Source: Devosia rhodophyticola (GTDB lineage Bacteria > Pseudomonadota > Alphaproteobacteria > Rhizobiales > Devosiaceae). Taken from it: a DNA stretch of 64,000 nt. The stretch covers positions 2,348,001-2,412,000 of the forward strand of contig NZ_CP118247.1 in the NCBI RefSeq assembly GCF_028816475.1. Reading direction: 5' to 3'. This document shows, in pieces, positions 18,254 to 26,535 of this stretch (positions are counted from its first letter, which is position 1; every line of letters starts with the position of its first letter). A program made the translations under genes and the position numbers. The notes below the pieces were generated by a model, which was given only the letters and a program-made list of their open reading frames with translations, was not told where the DNA came from and did not search any database.

Positions 18254-18958
18254 GTGCAAGACACTTTGCAAAAAACGCAGGACGTGCTGCCGATTGTTTT
18301 TTCCGGCACATTGGCCATCGTTGGTGGCGGGACGGTTGCACCAAGCATTTTGCGGGATCTTCACCTGCGTGGGGTGGCCCTTGTGGGTGCCGACGGCGGC
18401 GGAGATGTTATCGGGGCGGCAGGGCTTGTCCCTGCCGCGATCATCGGCGACTTGGATTCGCTTAAAGACCGACCGGGTTGGGAAAAGCGTACGCAAGTAG
18501 TGGAGATTGCCGAACAGATCACGACCGATTTTGAGAAGTCCGTCTACTCAACCCAGGCGCCGGTAACCTTGGCCGTCGGGATGACGGGAAAGCGGTTTGA
18601 CCACACAATGGCGGCGTTGCATGTCGTGGCAAAATTTGCGACCCGGCGCCGCATCATCCTGATCGATGAGCATGATATCGCGATGGCAGTCAGCGGTCCG
18701 TTGCGGTTTGATGCGGCAGCGGGAGAGCGTGTTTCGATGCATCCGTTGGGCGCCGTCAGAATTTCGCGCTCAAAAGGACTGTTCTACGCGCTCGATGGGT
18801 TGACGTTGGCGCCCGGTGAACTGACGGGCGTCTCCAATGCCGCGCTGGGCGGGGAGATCATTGTTGAGCCGGTGGCAGGTGAGATGACGCCGTGGCTGCT
18901 CATTCTGGACAAGAAAAGGCTGTGGGACCTTGTCGCTCTTCCGGCACTTAACAAATAA
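18254..18958 (+). CDS. Thiamine pyrophosphokinase
   Basis: Transfers pyrophosphate from ATP to thiamine to give TPP, the active cofactor. The signatures are ADGGGDVI, IIGDLDSL (the GDxDS metal/thiamine site) and ITTDFEKS (the D-x-x-K element), in the usual order, and the C-terminal domain has GVSNAALGGEIIVEPVAGEM. Length 234 aa fits bacterial TPK. It is divergent from thiBPQ across the riboswitch region, so importer and kinase are adjacent. The start is GTG 18254, only about 30 bases from the outer end of the riboswitch. The riboswitch points the other way and is not expected to control it. Confidence 0.85.
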   Translation: MQDTLQKTQDVLPIVFSGTLAIVGGGTVAPSILRDLHLRGVALVGADGGGDVIGAAGLVPAAIIGDLDSLKDRPGWEKRTQVVEIAEQITTDFEKSVYSTQAPVTLAVGMTGKRFDHTMAALHVVAKFATRRRIILIDEHDIAMAVSGPLRFDAAAGERVSMHPLGAVRISRSKGLFYALDGLTLAPGELTGVSNAALGGEIIVEPVAGEMTPWLLILDKKRLWDLVALPALNK

Positions 18959-18982
18959 AAGGCGAGCAAATGCCCGCCTTGT
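18957..18982. terminator. Hairpin between convergent thiamine pyrophosphokinase and rpoH genes
   Basis: AAGGCG (18959-18964) pairs with CGCCTT (18975-18980) around a ten-base loop that itself can pair partly (GC...GC). The A-rich left flank gives a T-rich tail on the minus strand, so it can serve rpoH from that side. Confidence 0.5.
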
Positions 18983-19006
18983 CTCCATCGCAATATTTCG
19001 CTGGTT

Positions 19007-19891
19007 TCAGGCGTCCGCGCCCGCCTGTTGGCCGGCGGCGTCCTTGACGGCATCCTGAACTTTCTCAAAGGCCCGGACTTCGATCTGACGAATGCGCTCG
19101 CGGCTGACTTCATACTGTTGAGCCAATTCCTCAAGCGTTGACGGATTTTCCTGTAGGCGGCGTGCCTGGAAGATTGCCTTCTCTCGCTCGTTGAGGACGT
19201 CCATGGCGTTGGTCAAAAGGCCCATACGTTCCTTGTATTCTTCGCTGTCTCCCAATGTGGTCTCAGCGCTCGGCGTATCATCGACCAGCCAATCCTGCCA
19301 CTCCGAGGTGCCTTCATCAGCCCGCATCGGCGAATTAAGTGAGGCATCGCCCGACAGGCGAGCATTCATCGAAACCACGTCGTTTTCGGTAACCTTGAGC
19401 GTGGTCGCGATCTGTTTGATCTGGTCGGGATGCAAAGCGCCATCTTCGAGCGCAGCAATCTGGCCTTTGACCTTGCGCAGGTTGAAGAACAGGCGCTTTT
19501 GCGCTGCGGTCGTACCGATTTTTACCAGCGACCACGACCGTAGGACATATTCCTGAATTGCGGCGCGGATCCACCACATGGCGTAGGTGGCCAAGCGAAA
19601 TCCCTTGTCCGGCTCAAAGCGTTTGACGGCATGCATCAAACCGACATTACCTTCCGAAATAACTTCGGAAATGGGTAAGCCATAACCGCGATAACCCATG
19701 GCGATCTTGGCTACGAGACGCAAATGCGAGGTAATAAGGCGCTGCGCCGCATCGGGATCGGCATGTTCCTTATAACGCTTGGCCAGCATGAACTCTTCAT
19801 TTGGCTCAAGCATTGGAAACTTGCGGATTTCCTGCAGATAGCGGCTAAGTCCACCATCGGCGGACAGAATTGGTAAATTGGACACGGCCAT
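19007..19891 (-). CDS. rpoH: RNA polymerase sigma factor RpoH (sigma-32)
   Basis: Heat-shock sigma factor of 294 aa. It shows region 2 (SEGNVGLMHAVKRFEPDKGFRLATYAMWWIRAAIQEYVL), the RpoH box QKRLFFNLRK that separates RpoH from other sigma-70 proteins, and region 4 with the helix-turn-helix TLEELAQQYEVSRERIRQIEVRAFEKV. ATG 19891 is preceded by GAGGGG at seven bases and starts MAVSNLPIL; ATG 19906 overlaps that site and is less likely. The leader between about 19914 and 19963 has two perfect hairpins that might affect translation. FtsH, the usual RpoH protease, is also encoded in the window. Confidence 0.95.
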   Translation of the reverse strand: MAVSNLPILSADGGLSRYLQEIRKFPMLEPNEEFMLAKRYKEHADPDAAQRLITSHLRLVAKIAMGYRGYGLPISEVISEGNVGLMHAVKRFEPDKGFRLATYAMWWIRAAIQEYVLRSWSLVKIGTTAAQKRLFFNLRKVKGQIAALEDGALHPDQIKQIATTLKVTENDVVSMNARLSGDASLNSPMRADEGTSEWQDWLVDDTPSAETTLGDSEEYKERMGLLTNAMDVLNEREKAIFQARRLQENPSTLEELAQQYEVSRERIRQIEVRAFEKVQDAVKDAAGQQAGADA

Positions 19892-20054
19892 TGTCGCACC
19901 CCTCATGGTTTCCCTCGCACAGTGCGAGCAGATTATCGGCCTGGCGCCCTTGCGGCGCGCCAGTTGATTTGGTCCCTAATATAGGGCGCTCTATGGCAAT
20001 TGTAAGAGCCCGGCAATTAGAACAAACGTGAACGGACTGTTTCGGTTCCCTCGC

Positions 20055-21098
20055 TTATCCTGATTTTGCGAATGCCTTGTTGTAGGGCGCCAAAGCTTCG
20101 AGCAGTTGGGCCAGATCGGGCGGCAATGGGGCTTGAAAGAACATTTCCTCGCCGCTTTGAGGGTGTTCGATGCCAAGTTCTGCTGCATGGAGTGCCTGAC
20201 GACCGAGCTTAGCAATGGCCGTGGCCGGTCCCTCCGGCAGGCGATTGACCTTGGTGGAAAAGCCTGGCGCGTAGACCGGATCGGCGATGAGAGGGTGTCC
20301 CACATAAGTCATGTGCACCCTGATCTGGTGGGTGCGACCGGTTTCAAGTTGGCATTCAAGCTGAGTTATGTCCCAGCCATCGCCACCAAAGCGGCGTTTG
20401 GTCAAATAGTGGGTGATCGCTTCGCGGCCATCGCGACGCACCGCCTGCTTGAGCCGATTATTCTGATCCCGTCCAAGAGGCGCTTCAACAGTACCACGAG
20501 CAGTCTCGGTGTGTCCCCAGACAAAGGCTGTATAGGCGCGGTGTAGTGGACCTGTGCGGCCATGGTCGGCAAATTGCACTGAAAGGTGCTTGTGCGCGCG
20601 CTCATTTTTTGCAGCGACCATGACCCCCGACGTGTCCCGATCCAGCCGGTGAACGATGCCGGGGCGCTTGACCCCGCCAATGCCTTTGAGCGTGTCACCA
20701 CAATGATAGATCAATGCGTTGACCAATGTGCCGGTCAAGTTTCCCGGCGCTGGGTGCACGACCATGCCGACGGGCTTGTTGATGACGATCAGAAAATCAT
20801 CCTCATAGAGGATGTCGAGCGGAATGTTTTCGGCCTGTGGCTCCGGATCTTCTGGGGGCGGGGCAACAAGAAAGATTGTTTCGCCGGCGCTGACGCGGTA
20901 TTTGGGCAGACTTACGGGCGTGCCATTGACCGTCACCGCACCGGCCAGGATCAAATCCTTGAGGCGATTGCGGCTCAGGATGTCATGGGCCTTGGCGAGT
21001 ACGGCATCGAGTCGCCCACCAGCCATAGCGTCGTCGACGACGAATTCGACTTCGCTGCCGTCGCCAATATCAATGTCCTGACTGGATGAGTCCTGCAT
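20055..21098 (-). CDS. rluD: 23S rRNA pseudouridine synthase RluD family
   Basis: Pseudouridine synthase of the RluA/RluD family with an N-terminal S4-like RNA-binding domain (GRLDAVLAKAHDILSRNRLKDLILAGAVTVNG) and the catalytic domain carrying HRLDRDTSGVM (catalytic Asp at residue 153), followed by RTHQIRVHMTYVGHPLIADPVY. RluD modifies U1911, U1915 and U1917 of helix 69. Length 347 aa. The start ATG 21098 shares two bases with the ATG of the divergent gene at 21097, so the two genes begin on opposite strands of one CATG. In-frame upstream codons would lie entirely inside the neighbour. Confidence 0.92.
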   Translation of the reverse strand: MQDSSSQDIDIGDGSEVEFVVDDAMAGGRLDAVLAKAHDILSRNRLKDLILAGAVTVNGTPVSLPKYRVSAGETIFLVAPPPEDPEPQAENIPLDILYEDDFLIVINKPVGMVVHPAPGNLTGTLVNALIYHCGDTLKGIGGVKRPGIVHRLDRDTSGVMVAAKNERAHKHLSVQFADHGRTGPLHRAYTAFVWGHTETARGTVEAPLGRDQNNRLKQAVRRDGREAITHYLTKRRFGGDGWDITQLECQLETGRTHQIRVHMTYVGHPLIADPVYAPGFSTKVNRLPEGPATAIAKLGRQALHAAELGIEHPQSGEEMFFQAPLPPDLAQLLEALAPYNKAFAKSG

Positions 21099-21444
21099 GA
21101 GCGATCCTAATTCAAGCGAGCCAAACAAGCCCGACGCGCTCTCGCCCGAAGCGCTGGCGATCATGGCGAAGGCCCGCCGATCATTTCTGATTTCAATGGG
21201 CATACTGCTGTTGGGCTTTATGGCGATTGGCTTCGCACTTGTCTATCGTGTGATGCGCGATAGTCCGCCAATCGAGATGGTGGCGGGCGTAACCCTGCCG
21301 CAAGGGGCTGAAGTGGTGTCGGCCATGGTGGCCGACGGGGCAATCAATATCACGTTCCTCGCCGACGGCGTCATGCACCTAAGACTCTATGATCAATCAA
21401 CTGGGGAAATTACCCGCGATCTAGTGCTGCAGAACGAACCCTAA
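21097..21444 (+). CDS. Small membrane protein, DUF6476-like
   Basis: A 115-aa protein with a 30-residue charged N-terminus, one transmembrane helix (about 29-52, SFLISMGILLLGFMAIGFALVY) and a small extracytoplasmic beta-rich domain (GVTLPQGAEVVSAMVADGAINITFLADGVMHLRLYD). The shape and the place next to rluD match the DUF6476 family of Hyphomicrobiales, whose role is not known to me. Its ATG overlaps that of rluD on the other strand, so promoter and ribosome-binding site of each gene lie inside the other gene's first codons. Confidence 0.7.
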   Translation: MSDPNSSEPNKPDALSPEALAIMAKARRSFLISMGILLLGFMAIGFALVYRVMRDSPPIEMVAGVTLPQGAEVVSAMVADGAINITFLADGVMHLRLYDQSTGEITRDLVLQNEP

Positions 21445-21484
21445 GTCCAGTAAGCTTTTTGTGGTGCGGTATCGCGTTATCGTT

Positions 21485-22624
21485 TTAATGGCCGCGTATC
21501 TCGCGCCGTGCAGCGATCCGGTCAGTGCTGTTGGCCGGTTGCGGCAGGCGAGTTGCCTTGACCGGAAGCGTTTTGACGTTCAACCCGTCATCGGCAAAGC
21601 GCTGTACCCTGTCAAAAAGACTAACTTCTTCGCCGACCTCAGTCGGCTTTTCGGATTCATGGATCGCCGCCAGCTGACTGACGTTGATGGCAATGTCGGT
21701 CAGGTTCTGGCGCAAAGTGGCCTGATCGGCGCGCCCATCTACCCAGTCCTTTTCGATAGCGGATTGCACGGCCAGTACCTCGTTGCGAAGCTGGTTCAGC
21801 TGCGGGTTCATTTCGCGTGTTTCGGCAGGCGTATGTTCAACCGTCTGGGCACTCGTATCAATGACGTCTTCGGTTTCTGCCAATATGGCGTTGAGGCGGC
21901 TTTCGGCGCTGGCGATACGCGCCTCAGCTGATACCAAATTCTGCGTAGCCTTGAGTGCTTGATCATCCTGGCTGGCGAGGGCCGAACGCATTTCGGCAAT
22001 TGCGGTGGTGGCCTCGCCGCTCTGCTGGTCGGCCGCTTCAAGTCTGGAGAGCAAGGACTGCGCCTGATCTTCGAGAAAGGCGGCGCGCTGACGCTCTTTA
22101 TCGAGCGACATCAGAATGCGCTCGACGTCTTGTGCATAAATTCCGCTCAATGGCTCCGTCTCGCCCAAGGCAAGCAAGGCCTCGCTGGCCAATTGCGCAT
22201 CGCCTGTCTGGCGGATTTGCAATTCGTCAGCCAAATGCGTGGCTTCCTGTTCCAGTTCTGCAATGTGGGTCTCTAGCGTAGTCTGGCTGGTTTGGTAACC
22301 GGACAATGTTGCGAGCAATTCGTCGCGTTCTTCGCGCAACGCGCCAACGTCTGAAAGGCTCTGGTTGGTGTCGCCCAACTGGGCGGCCAAACGGGCACGC
22401 AGCGTTTCGATGGTCATTTCAAGGCGCCGGGTGGCCAGAGCAAATTCAGCGCGAAGCTGATCTTTGTCTGCACGGAATTCGGCAAGCGTGATGGGCGTGG
22501 CGGCCTCAATACGACGTTTGGTAAGGCGGACTGCGCGCTTCCAGACCGCTGGCATGATAATCAATGCCACAAGGCCCGCAATGAGCAGGCCGAGCGCAAA
22601 GTACATGATGTTTTCGATGCCCAT
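21485..22624 (-). CDS. Membrane-anchored coiled-coil protein of unknown function
   Basis: A 379-aa protein with an N-terminal transmembrane helix (residues 8-30, YFALGLLIAGLVALIIMPAVW), a basic stop-transfer segment (KRAVRLTKRRIEA), then a long region of heptad-like helices (residues about 50-250) rich in Leu, Glu, Gln and Ala. The tail is less regular and ends KATRLPQPANSTDRIAARREIRGH. Proteins of this shape, with ITLAEFRADKDQLRAEFA after the membrane helix, are conserved in Hyphomicrobiales and may act in envelope organisation; I know no demonstrated function. It is convergent with the DUF6476-like gene. Confidence 0.65.
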   Translation of the reverse strand: MGIENIMYFALGLLIAGLVALIIMPAVWKRAVRLTKRRIEAATPITLAEFRADKDQLRAEFALATRRLEMTIETLRARLAAQLGDTNQSLSDVGALREERDELLATLSGYQTSQTTLETHIAELEQEATHLADELQIRQTGDAQLASEALLALGETEPLSGIYAQDVERILMSLDKERQRAAFLEDQAQSLLSRLEAADQQSGEATTAIAEMRSALASQDDQALKATQNLVSAEARIASAESRLNAILAETEDVIDTSAQTVEHTPAETREMNPQLNQLRNEVLAVQSAIEKDWVDGRADQATLRQNLTDIAINVSQLAAIHESEKPTEVGEEVSLFDRVQRFADDGLNVKTLPVKATRLPQPANSTDRIAARREIRGH

Positions 22625-22804
22625 ATACCAACTCCGACGCCGATCGGGACGATAACAGCCCCAAGGGCGGACACATAATTTGGCAGCAATAGGTGTTTTT
22701 CGCTATCATTGCCAGACATTATCCCTAATGGGTGTGTGTCCGTCCGTCACGAGGAAGTCAGTGTACACTTTTCCTGGGCAGATCGAACAGGCTGGCGATG
22801 TGGC

Positions 22805-23380
22805 TTAGAACGGGTTCCAAGTGGGTTCGGGCGTGAACTTGAGGTAGCCGACATTGATGCCGAGGCGAGCGCCTACGCCCGAGCGGATCGGCACCATGAC
22901 GACGTTGCGATATTTGATCACCGTCATGCCCAATCCACCAACAATGTAGGCGGAACCATCAACACCTGCAAAGCGACCGAACATATCGCCGGTGGAATTG
23001 AGATTATAGACCAGCATCATGACCTTGGAGCCGTCGCCGCCGACGTCAAACCCAATGCTGGGGCCTTGCCAGTAGACCGGCACTTCGCCCGCATTGCGGG
23101 TAAAAAGGCGGCCTTCGCCGTAGCGGGCGCCAGCGAATAGCGCGCCGCCCGCGTCCTGACCCAGAATATAGCCATTTGGCAGGCCAAACTGGCTGACCGC
23201 GCGCTCGACGACAGAAGCCATTCCCTGGGCTACCGAACCAAAAAAGGCACCGCCGGTTGAAACTAGTTCCTCGCCCGAATATGTGTCCGATACCGACCCG
23301 GTCTGTGCCATTGCGGCCTGCGTGGGGACGAGTAAGGTACCCACAAGTGCGAAGATTAGGGCTAGGCGCTTGAACATCAT
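22805..23380 (-). CDS. eipA: EipA family periplasmic protein (DUF1134)
   Basis: Exported protein of 191 aa. Signal peptide residues 1-25 (LALIFALVGTLLVPTQAAMA) precede a compact small-beta-barrel-like domain (VYWQGPSIGFDVGGDGSKVMMLVYNL, then FAGVDGSAYIVGGLGMTVIKY, ending VGYLKFTPEPTWNPF). This is the DUF1134 family, whose Brucella member EipA is needed for cell-envelope integrity and is linked genetically to O-antigen synthesis and cell division. Assignment is from these strongly conserved segments. It stands alone, divergent from the YHS gene. Confidence 0.88.
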   Translation of the reverse strand: MMFKRLALIFALVGTLLVPTQAAMAQTGSVSDTYSGEELVSTGGAFFGSVAQGMASVVERAVSQFGLPNGYILGQDAGGALFAGARYGEGRLFTRNAGEVPVYWQGPSIGFDVGGDGSKVMMLVYNLNSTGDMFGRFAGVDGSAYIVGGLGMTVIKYRNVVMVPIRSGVGARLGINVGYLKFTPEPTWNPF

Positions 23381-23483
23381 GGGTTCTCCAATGCGGTCAT
23401 TGCGGCGCAGGGCTTATGAAGCTTTAAGGTTATGGCGTTAGCCTTGAGGTCTTGCAGCGGGCCGGGCGTCAATCATTCACACA

Positions 23484-23987
23484 ATGATGAAGCAAATCTA
23501 TAAACAAATCTTAACCATCCTTGCCTTTGTTTTGCCGCTATTGAGCGGCGCCGGTGGGCTTGTGGTGGTGCCTGCAAACGGGCAGGGACTCAACAGTACA
23601 GTGATTACCAATCCCTTGACCGGCATCGCGCTGAATGGGTTCGATCCGGTTACCTATTTCAGCGAGGACGCGCCGATTGTGGGTAAGTCGCAATATGAGG
23701 TGGTCTGGAGCGGGGTGCCTTGGCATTTTGCCAGTGCCGCCAATCGTGACGTCTTTCAGCGCGCCCCCACTATCTACGCCCCCCAGTTTGGGGGCCATGG
23801 TTCCATGGGAATGGCGCGGGGGTTTTTGTCGGATGCGGATCCCAGTATTTACCTGGTGTTCAAGGCTCGGCTGTATCTGTTCTATTCGGCGGCTAATCGG
23901 GAAGCCTTTCGGCTGGCCCCTGACGCGGCTGCGAGCACGGGTGCCACGTATTGGCCTGAGTTATTGCTGCTTCTGACCACCAAATAG
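23484..23987 (+). CDS. Exported YHS-domain protein
   Basis: A 167-aa protein with an N-terminal hydrophobic export signal (ILTILAFVLPLLSGAGGLVVV). The body is a YHS domain: GIALNGFDPVTYFSEDAPIVGKSQYEVVWSGVPWHFASAANRDVFQRAPTIYAPQFGGH, with the family's GYDPVAYF and F-S-A-N-R-F-P-Y-P-Q-YGG pattern, then a second partial repeat (YLFYSAANREAFRLAP). YHS domains are thought to bind metal or haem-related ligands; the role of the exported form is not established. Confidence 0.8.
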   Translation: MMKQIYKQILTILAFVLPLLSGAGGLVVVPANGQGLNSTVITNPLTGIALNGFDPVTYFSEDAPIVGKSQYEVVWSGVPWHFASAANRDVFQRAPTIYAPQFGGHGSMGMARGFLSDADPSIYLVFKARLYLFYSAANREAFRLAPDAAASTGATYWPELLLLLTTK

Positions 23988-24087
23988 GGCGTTCGAGCAG
24001 ATTTTTTGATCCAAATGGTCCATAGCCGCACTAAAGTTGACAAGTGATTCTTTGCAGGCATTGCGCCGCTTCTGACGGAGACAATTC

Positions 24088-24822
24088 ATGGCCGACATCA
24101 TCGAGCTCAATGCAACAGATTTGGCGGCCATGTTGTGCTCGCGAGTTTGTCACGATCTGATCAATCCAATCGGGGCGATCGGCAATGGGCTTGAGGTGTT
24201 GGCGGATCCTGCGCAGGCAGAGATGGCCGACGGAGCGCGCGATCTGATTGCAAGCGCTGCCAAGCAATCGCGCGCCAAGCTTGAATTTGCCCGGTTGGCC
24301 TACGGCGCCTCGTCAACTTCTGGCACGGACATTGATACGCGTGAGTGCGAGCGGGTGGCCCGCATTCTATTTGAAATCGAAAAAGCCAATCTCGAATGGA
24401 ATGTGCCGCTGATCCTCTTGCCCAAGCACAAGGCCAAGTTGTTCATGAACCTGTTGCTAATTGCGGCAAACTCGGTCCCGCGCGGTGGTGAAGTTATCGC
24501 CACGATCAGCGGCGATGCCGGGGCGGAAAAATTTGAATTTACCACCCGGAGTGACCCCGAAAAGCGTCAGCGAACGCTCGTTCCTTCGGGGGTTGCAGGT
24601 CTTTTGGCAGGCACGCCCGACGAAGGGTCTGTTGATGCACGTGGTATTCAGCCATTTTATACGGGCCTGTTGGCCCGTCTGACTGGGATGGATCTCAATA
24701 TTGGTCTCGAAAACGAGACGTTTTTCCTCACAGCGACCCCCAAAAGCGCCGACGCAAATGACACCGAGAATGCAAGCGACGTGGCCGAGGGCGGTGGTGA
24801 AAGTGGTGCTGACGGCGAATAA
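24088..24822 (+). CDS. chpT: Histidine phosphotransferase ChpT
   Basis: Dimeric phosphotransferase that passes phosphate from the hybrid kinase CckA to CtrA and CpdR. The DHp helix contains SRVCHDLINPIGAIGNGLE with the phospho-accepting His at residue 22, followed by a second helix and a degenerate ATPase-like domain that lacks the N, G1 and G2 boxes. Length 244 aa. It is 74 bases before a single-domain response regulator, with ctrA convergent just beyond, so the relay protein and its target are neighbours. The acidic tail (ADANDTENASDVAEGGGESGADGE) is poorly conserved. Confidence 0.93.
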   Translation: MADIIELNATDLAAMLCSRVCHDLINPIGAIGNGLEVLADPAQAEMADGARDLIASAAKQSRAKLEFARLAYGASSTSGTDIDTRECERVARILFEIEKANLEWNVPLILLPKHKAKLFMNLLLIAANSVPRGGEVIATISGDAGAEKFEFTTRSDPEKRQRTLVPSGVAGLLAGTPDEGSVDARGIQPFYTGLLARLTGMDLNIGLENETFFLTATPKSADANDTENASDVAEGGGESGADGE

Positions 24823-24896
24823 AGTTTGCGCTAACCATTTTGTAGTCAGTTGCGCGAATAATAGGCGAGCGTCAAAATATTCGTTCGAGGGCCATT

Positions 24897-25262
24897 ATGA
24901 AATCCTGTCTCATTGTTGATGACTCAAGCGTGGTCCGAAAAGTTGCCCGCCGTATCCTTGAGGATATGGATTATGTTGTTGATGAGGCCGAGGATGGTCA
25001 GGAAGCAATAGACAAGTGCCAGCAGGAGATGCCTGACGCGATCCTGCTGGACTGGAACATGCCAATTATGAGCGGTCTGGAATTCATCAAGCTATTGCGC
25101 ACCTACGAAGGTGGGGACAAGCCCAAAGTGGTTTACTGCACGGTAGAGAATGATATCGGCGCTATCGCCCTCGCCCTCAAAGCCGGCGCGAGCGACTATA
25201 TGATGAAGCCATTTGACCAGGCGATTCTCGAATCCAAATTTCAGCTGCCTGACGCAGCCTGA
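24897..25262 (+). CDS. Single-domain response regulator
   Basis: A stand-alone CheY-like receiver of 121 aa with no output domain. All catalytic residues are present: acidic pair D8-D9, phospho-acceptor D52 in LLDWNMP, the switch Thr in YCTVEND and Lys in MMKPFD. It lies between chpT and ctrA, on the chpT strand, so ChpT is a plausible phosphodonor, but the sequence does not prove it. It differs from the usual CpdR and DivK N-termini, so I do not give it either name. The start has a purine-rich upstream site (CGAGGGCC). Confidence 0.88.
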   Translation: MKSCLIVDDSSVVRKVARRILEDMDYVVDEAEDGQEAIDKCQQEMPDAILLDWNMPIMSGLEFIKLLRTYEGGDKPKVVYCTVENDIGAIALALKAGASDYMMKPFDQAILESKFQLPDAA

Positions 25263-25350
25263 TCAGTTTTCTTAATCACCTTTCTCCGTACCAGATTTTT
25301 TGGAGGAGGCTGGAGGCGATGGCCGTTGGCAGCCCGAAACCCATAAAACA

Positions 25351-25379
25351 AACCCCGTGCCAATTGGCACGGGGTTTTT
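25351..25379. terminator. Bidirectional terminator between the response regulator and ctrA
   Basis: Perfect eleven-pair stem (AACCCCGTGCC 25351-25361, GGCACGGGGTT 25366-25376) with an AATT loop, followed by T on the plus strand and by a T-rich stretch on the minus strand. It serves both convergent genes. Confidence 0.88.
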
Positions 25380-25402
25380 CAGTTTCGAGCAGGTTGAATG
25401 CG

Positions 25403-26110
25403 TCAGGCGACGCTCTCGGTATAGCCTTCGTTCTCATCTGGTTCGCGCAAGACGTAGCCGCGGCCCCATACGGTTTCGATGTAGTTCTTGCCACCAGTGG
25501 CGACCGAAAGCTTCTTGCGAAGCTTACAGATGAACACATCGATGATCTTGAGTTCTGGTTCGTCCATGCCGCCATAAAGGTGATTGAGGAACATTTCTTT
25601 CGTGAGCGTTGTGCCCTTACGGAGCGAGAGCAGTTCGAGCATCTGGTATTCCTTACCGGTCAGATGCACGCGCTGGGTCTGGACTTCGACAGTCTTGGTG
25701 TCGAGATTTACCGTCAATTCACCGGTGGTGATAACCGACTGGGCGTGACCCTTGGACCGGCGGACAATGGCGTGGATGCGGGCCACGAGCTCGTCCTTGT
25801 GGAAGGGCTTTGTCATGTAATCATCGGCACCAAAGCCGAGGCCGCGAACTTTGTCCTCTATGCCGGCAAGGCCGGAAAGGATCAGGATGGGTGTCTGCAC
25901 TTTTGCGACACGCAGGGTGCGCAGCACCTCATAACCGCTCATGTCGGGAAGGTTCAGATCCAACAAAATAATATCGTAGTCGTAAAGCTTGCCGAGATCG
26001 ACGCCTTCTTCACCCAAATCTGTGGTGTAGACGTTGAAACTCTCGGATTTGAGCATCAATTCGATGCTCTGCGCCGTGGCGCTATCATCCTCAATAAGGA
26101 GTACCCGCAT
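25403..26110 (-). CDS. ctrA: Cell cycle response regulator CtrA
   Basis: Master cell-cycle regulator of alphaproteobacteria, an OmpR-type protein of 235 aa. The receiver has E7-D8-D9, phospho-acceptor D51 (same number as in Caulobacter), T and K in ILILSGL and MTKPF. The winged-helix output domain ([54 protein letters not shown]) is nearly the textbook CtrA sequence. It controls replication, flagellar and division genes; chpT, sciP and class II flagellar genes lie nearby. The upstream 425 bases hold four GANTC sites and TTAA elements. Confidence 0.97.
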   Translation of the reverse strand: MRVLLIEDDSATAQSIELMLKSESFNVYTTDLGEEGVDLGKLYDYDIILLDLNLPDMSGYEVLRTLRVAKVQTPILILSGLAGIEDKVRGLGFGADDYMTKPFHKDELVARIHAIVRRSKGHAQSVITTGELTVNLDTKTVEVQTQRVHLTGKEYQMLELLSLRKGTTLTKEMFLNHLYGGMDEPELKIIDVFICKLRKKLSVATGGKNYIETVWGRGYVLREPDENEGYTESVA

Positions 26111-26535
26111 TATATTCCCCTTGCCATTCGTTCCTGCTGGAACATGGAGGCCCGCATCGCTGAATGCGACCTCACTCCAACCCTACTGGATATGACCAAA
26201 CCCTAGCCTCTAATAGTTAACAAAGTTTAATTCCCCACCGCAATACGCAAACGACGGTAAGATGAATTAATATTAAGCTATTGAAATATAACGGTTAATT
26301 GCCAGGAATTTTCTTAATAAAATGGTTTAAGTAATCGTTTCAACCGACTCTGTTGACTCATGCAATGACCATTGATGTGGGGGATATGGGACGGTGTGCC
26401 AGTCGGCGAAAAAAACAGCCCGATGAAACCTCTTAACGCTTTTTGCTTAACGTTTTGTTACTTTCCGATTCGCGGGCATCTCGATTCGAGTTGGTCCGTT
26501 AAGGTTGACGAATTGCCGATAGAGAAGGCGGGACA
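26111..26535. promoter_or_regulatory. Intergenic control region between ctrA and fliI
   Basis: This 425-base gap has no gene. It contains four GANTC sites (GACTC 26346-26350 and 26355-26359; GATTC 26467-26471 and 26483-26487), the target of the cell-cycle methylase CcrM, where about one or two would be expected by chance. It also has nine TTAA words; the best CtrA-type arrangement is TTAA-N7-TTAC at 26447-26461. The A+T-rich half nearer ctrA (26210-26335) probably holds the ctrA promoter and the other half the fliI promoter. Sites are seen; their use is inferred. Confidence 0.6.

Noticed and set aside
25319..26206. Plus-strand reading frame of 295 codons opposite ctrA
   Set aside because: It runs through the bidirectional terminator and through the whole ctrA gene and has no domain. 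ctrA is unmistakable on the minus strand.
26217..26230. TTAA-N6-TTAA as a possible CtrA box upstream of ctrA
   Set aside because: The spacing is one base short of the seven-base CtrA consensus. In such an A+T-rich gap TTAA words are frequent, so I list only the N7 near-match.
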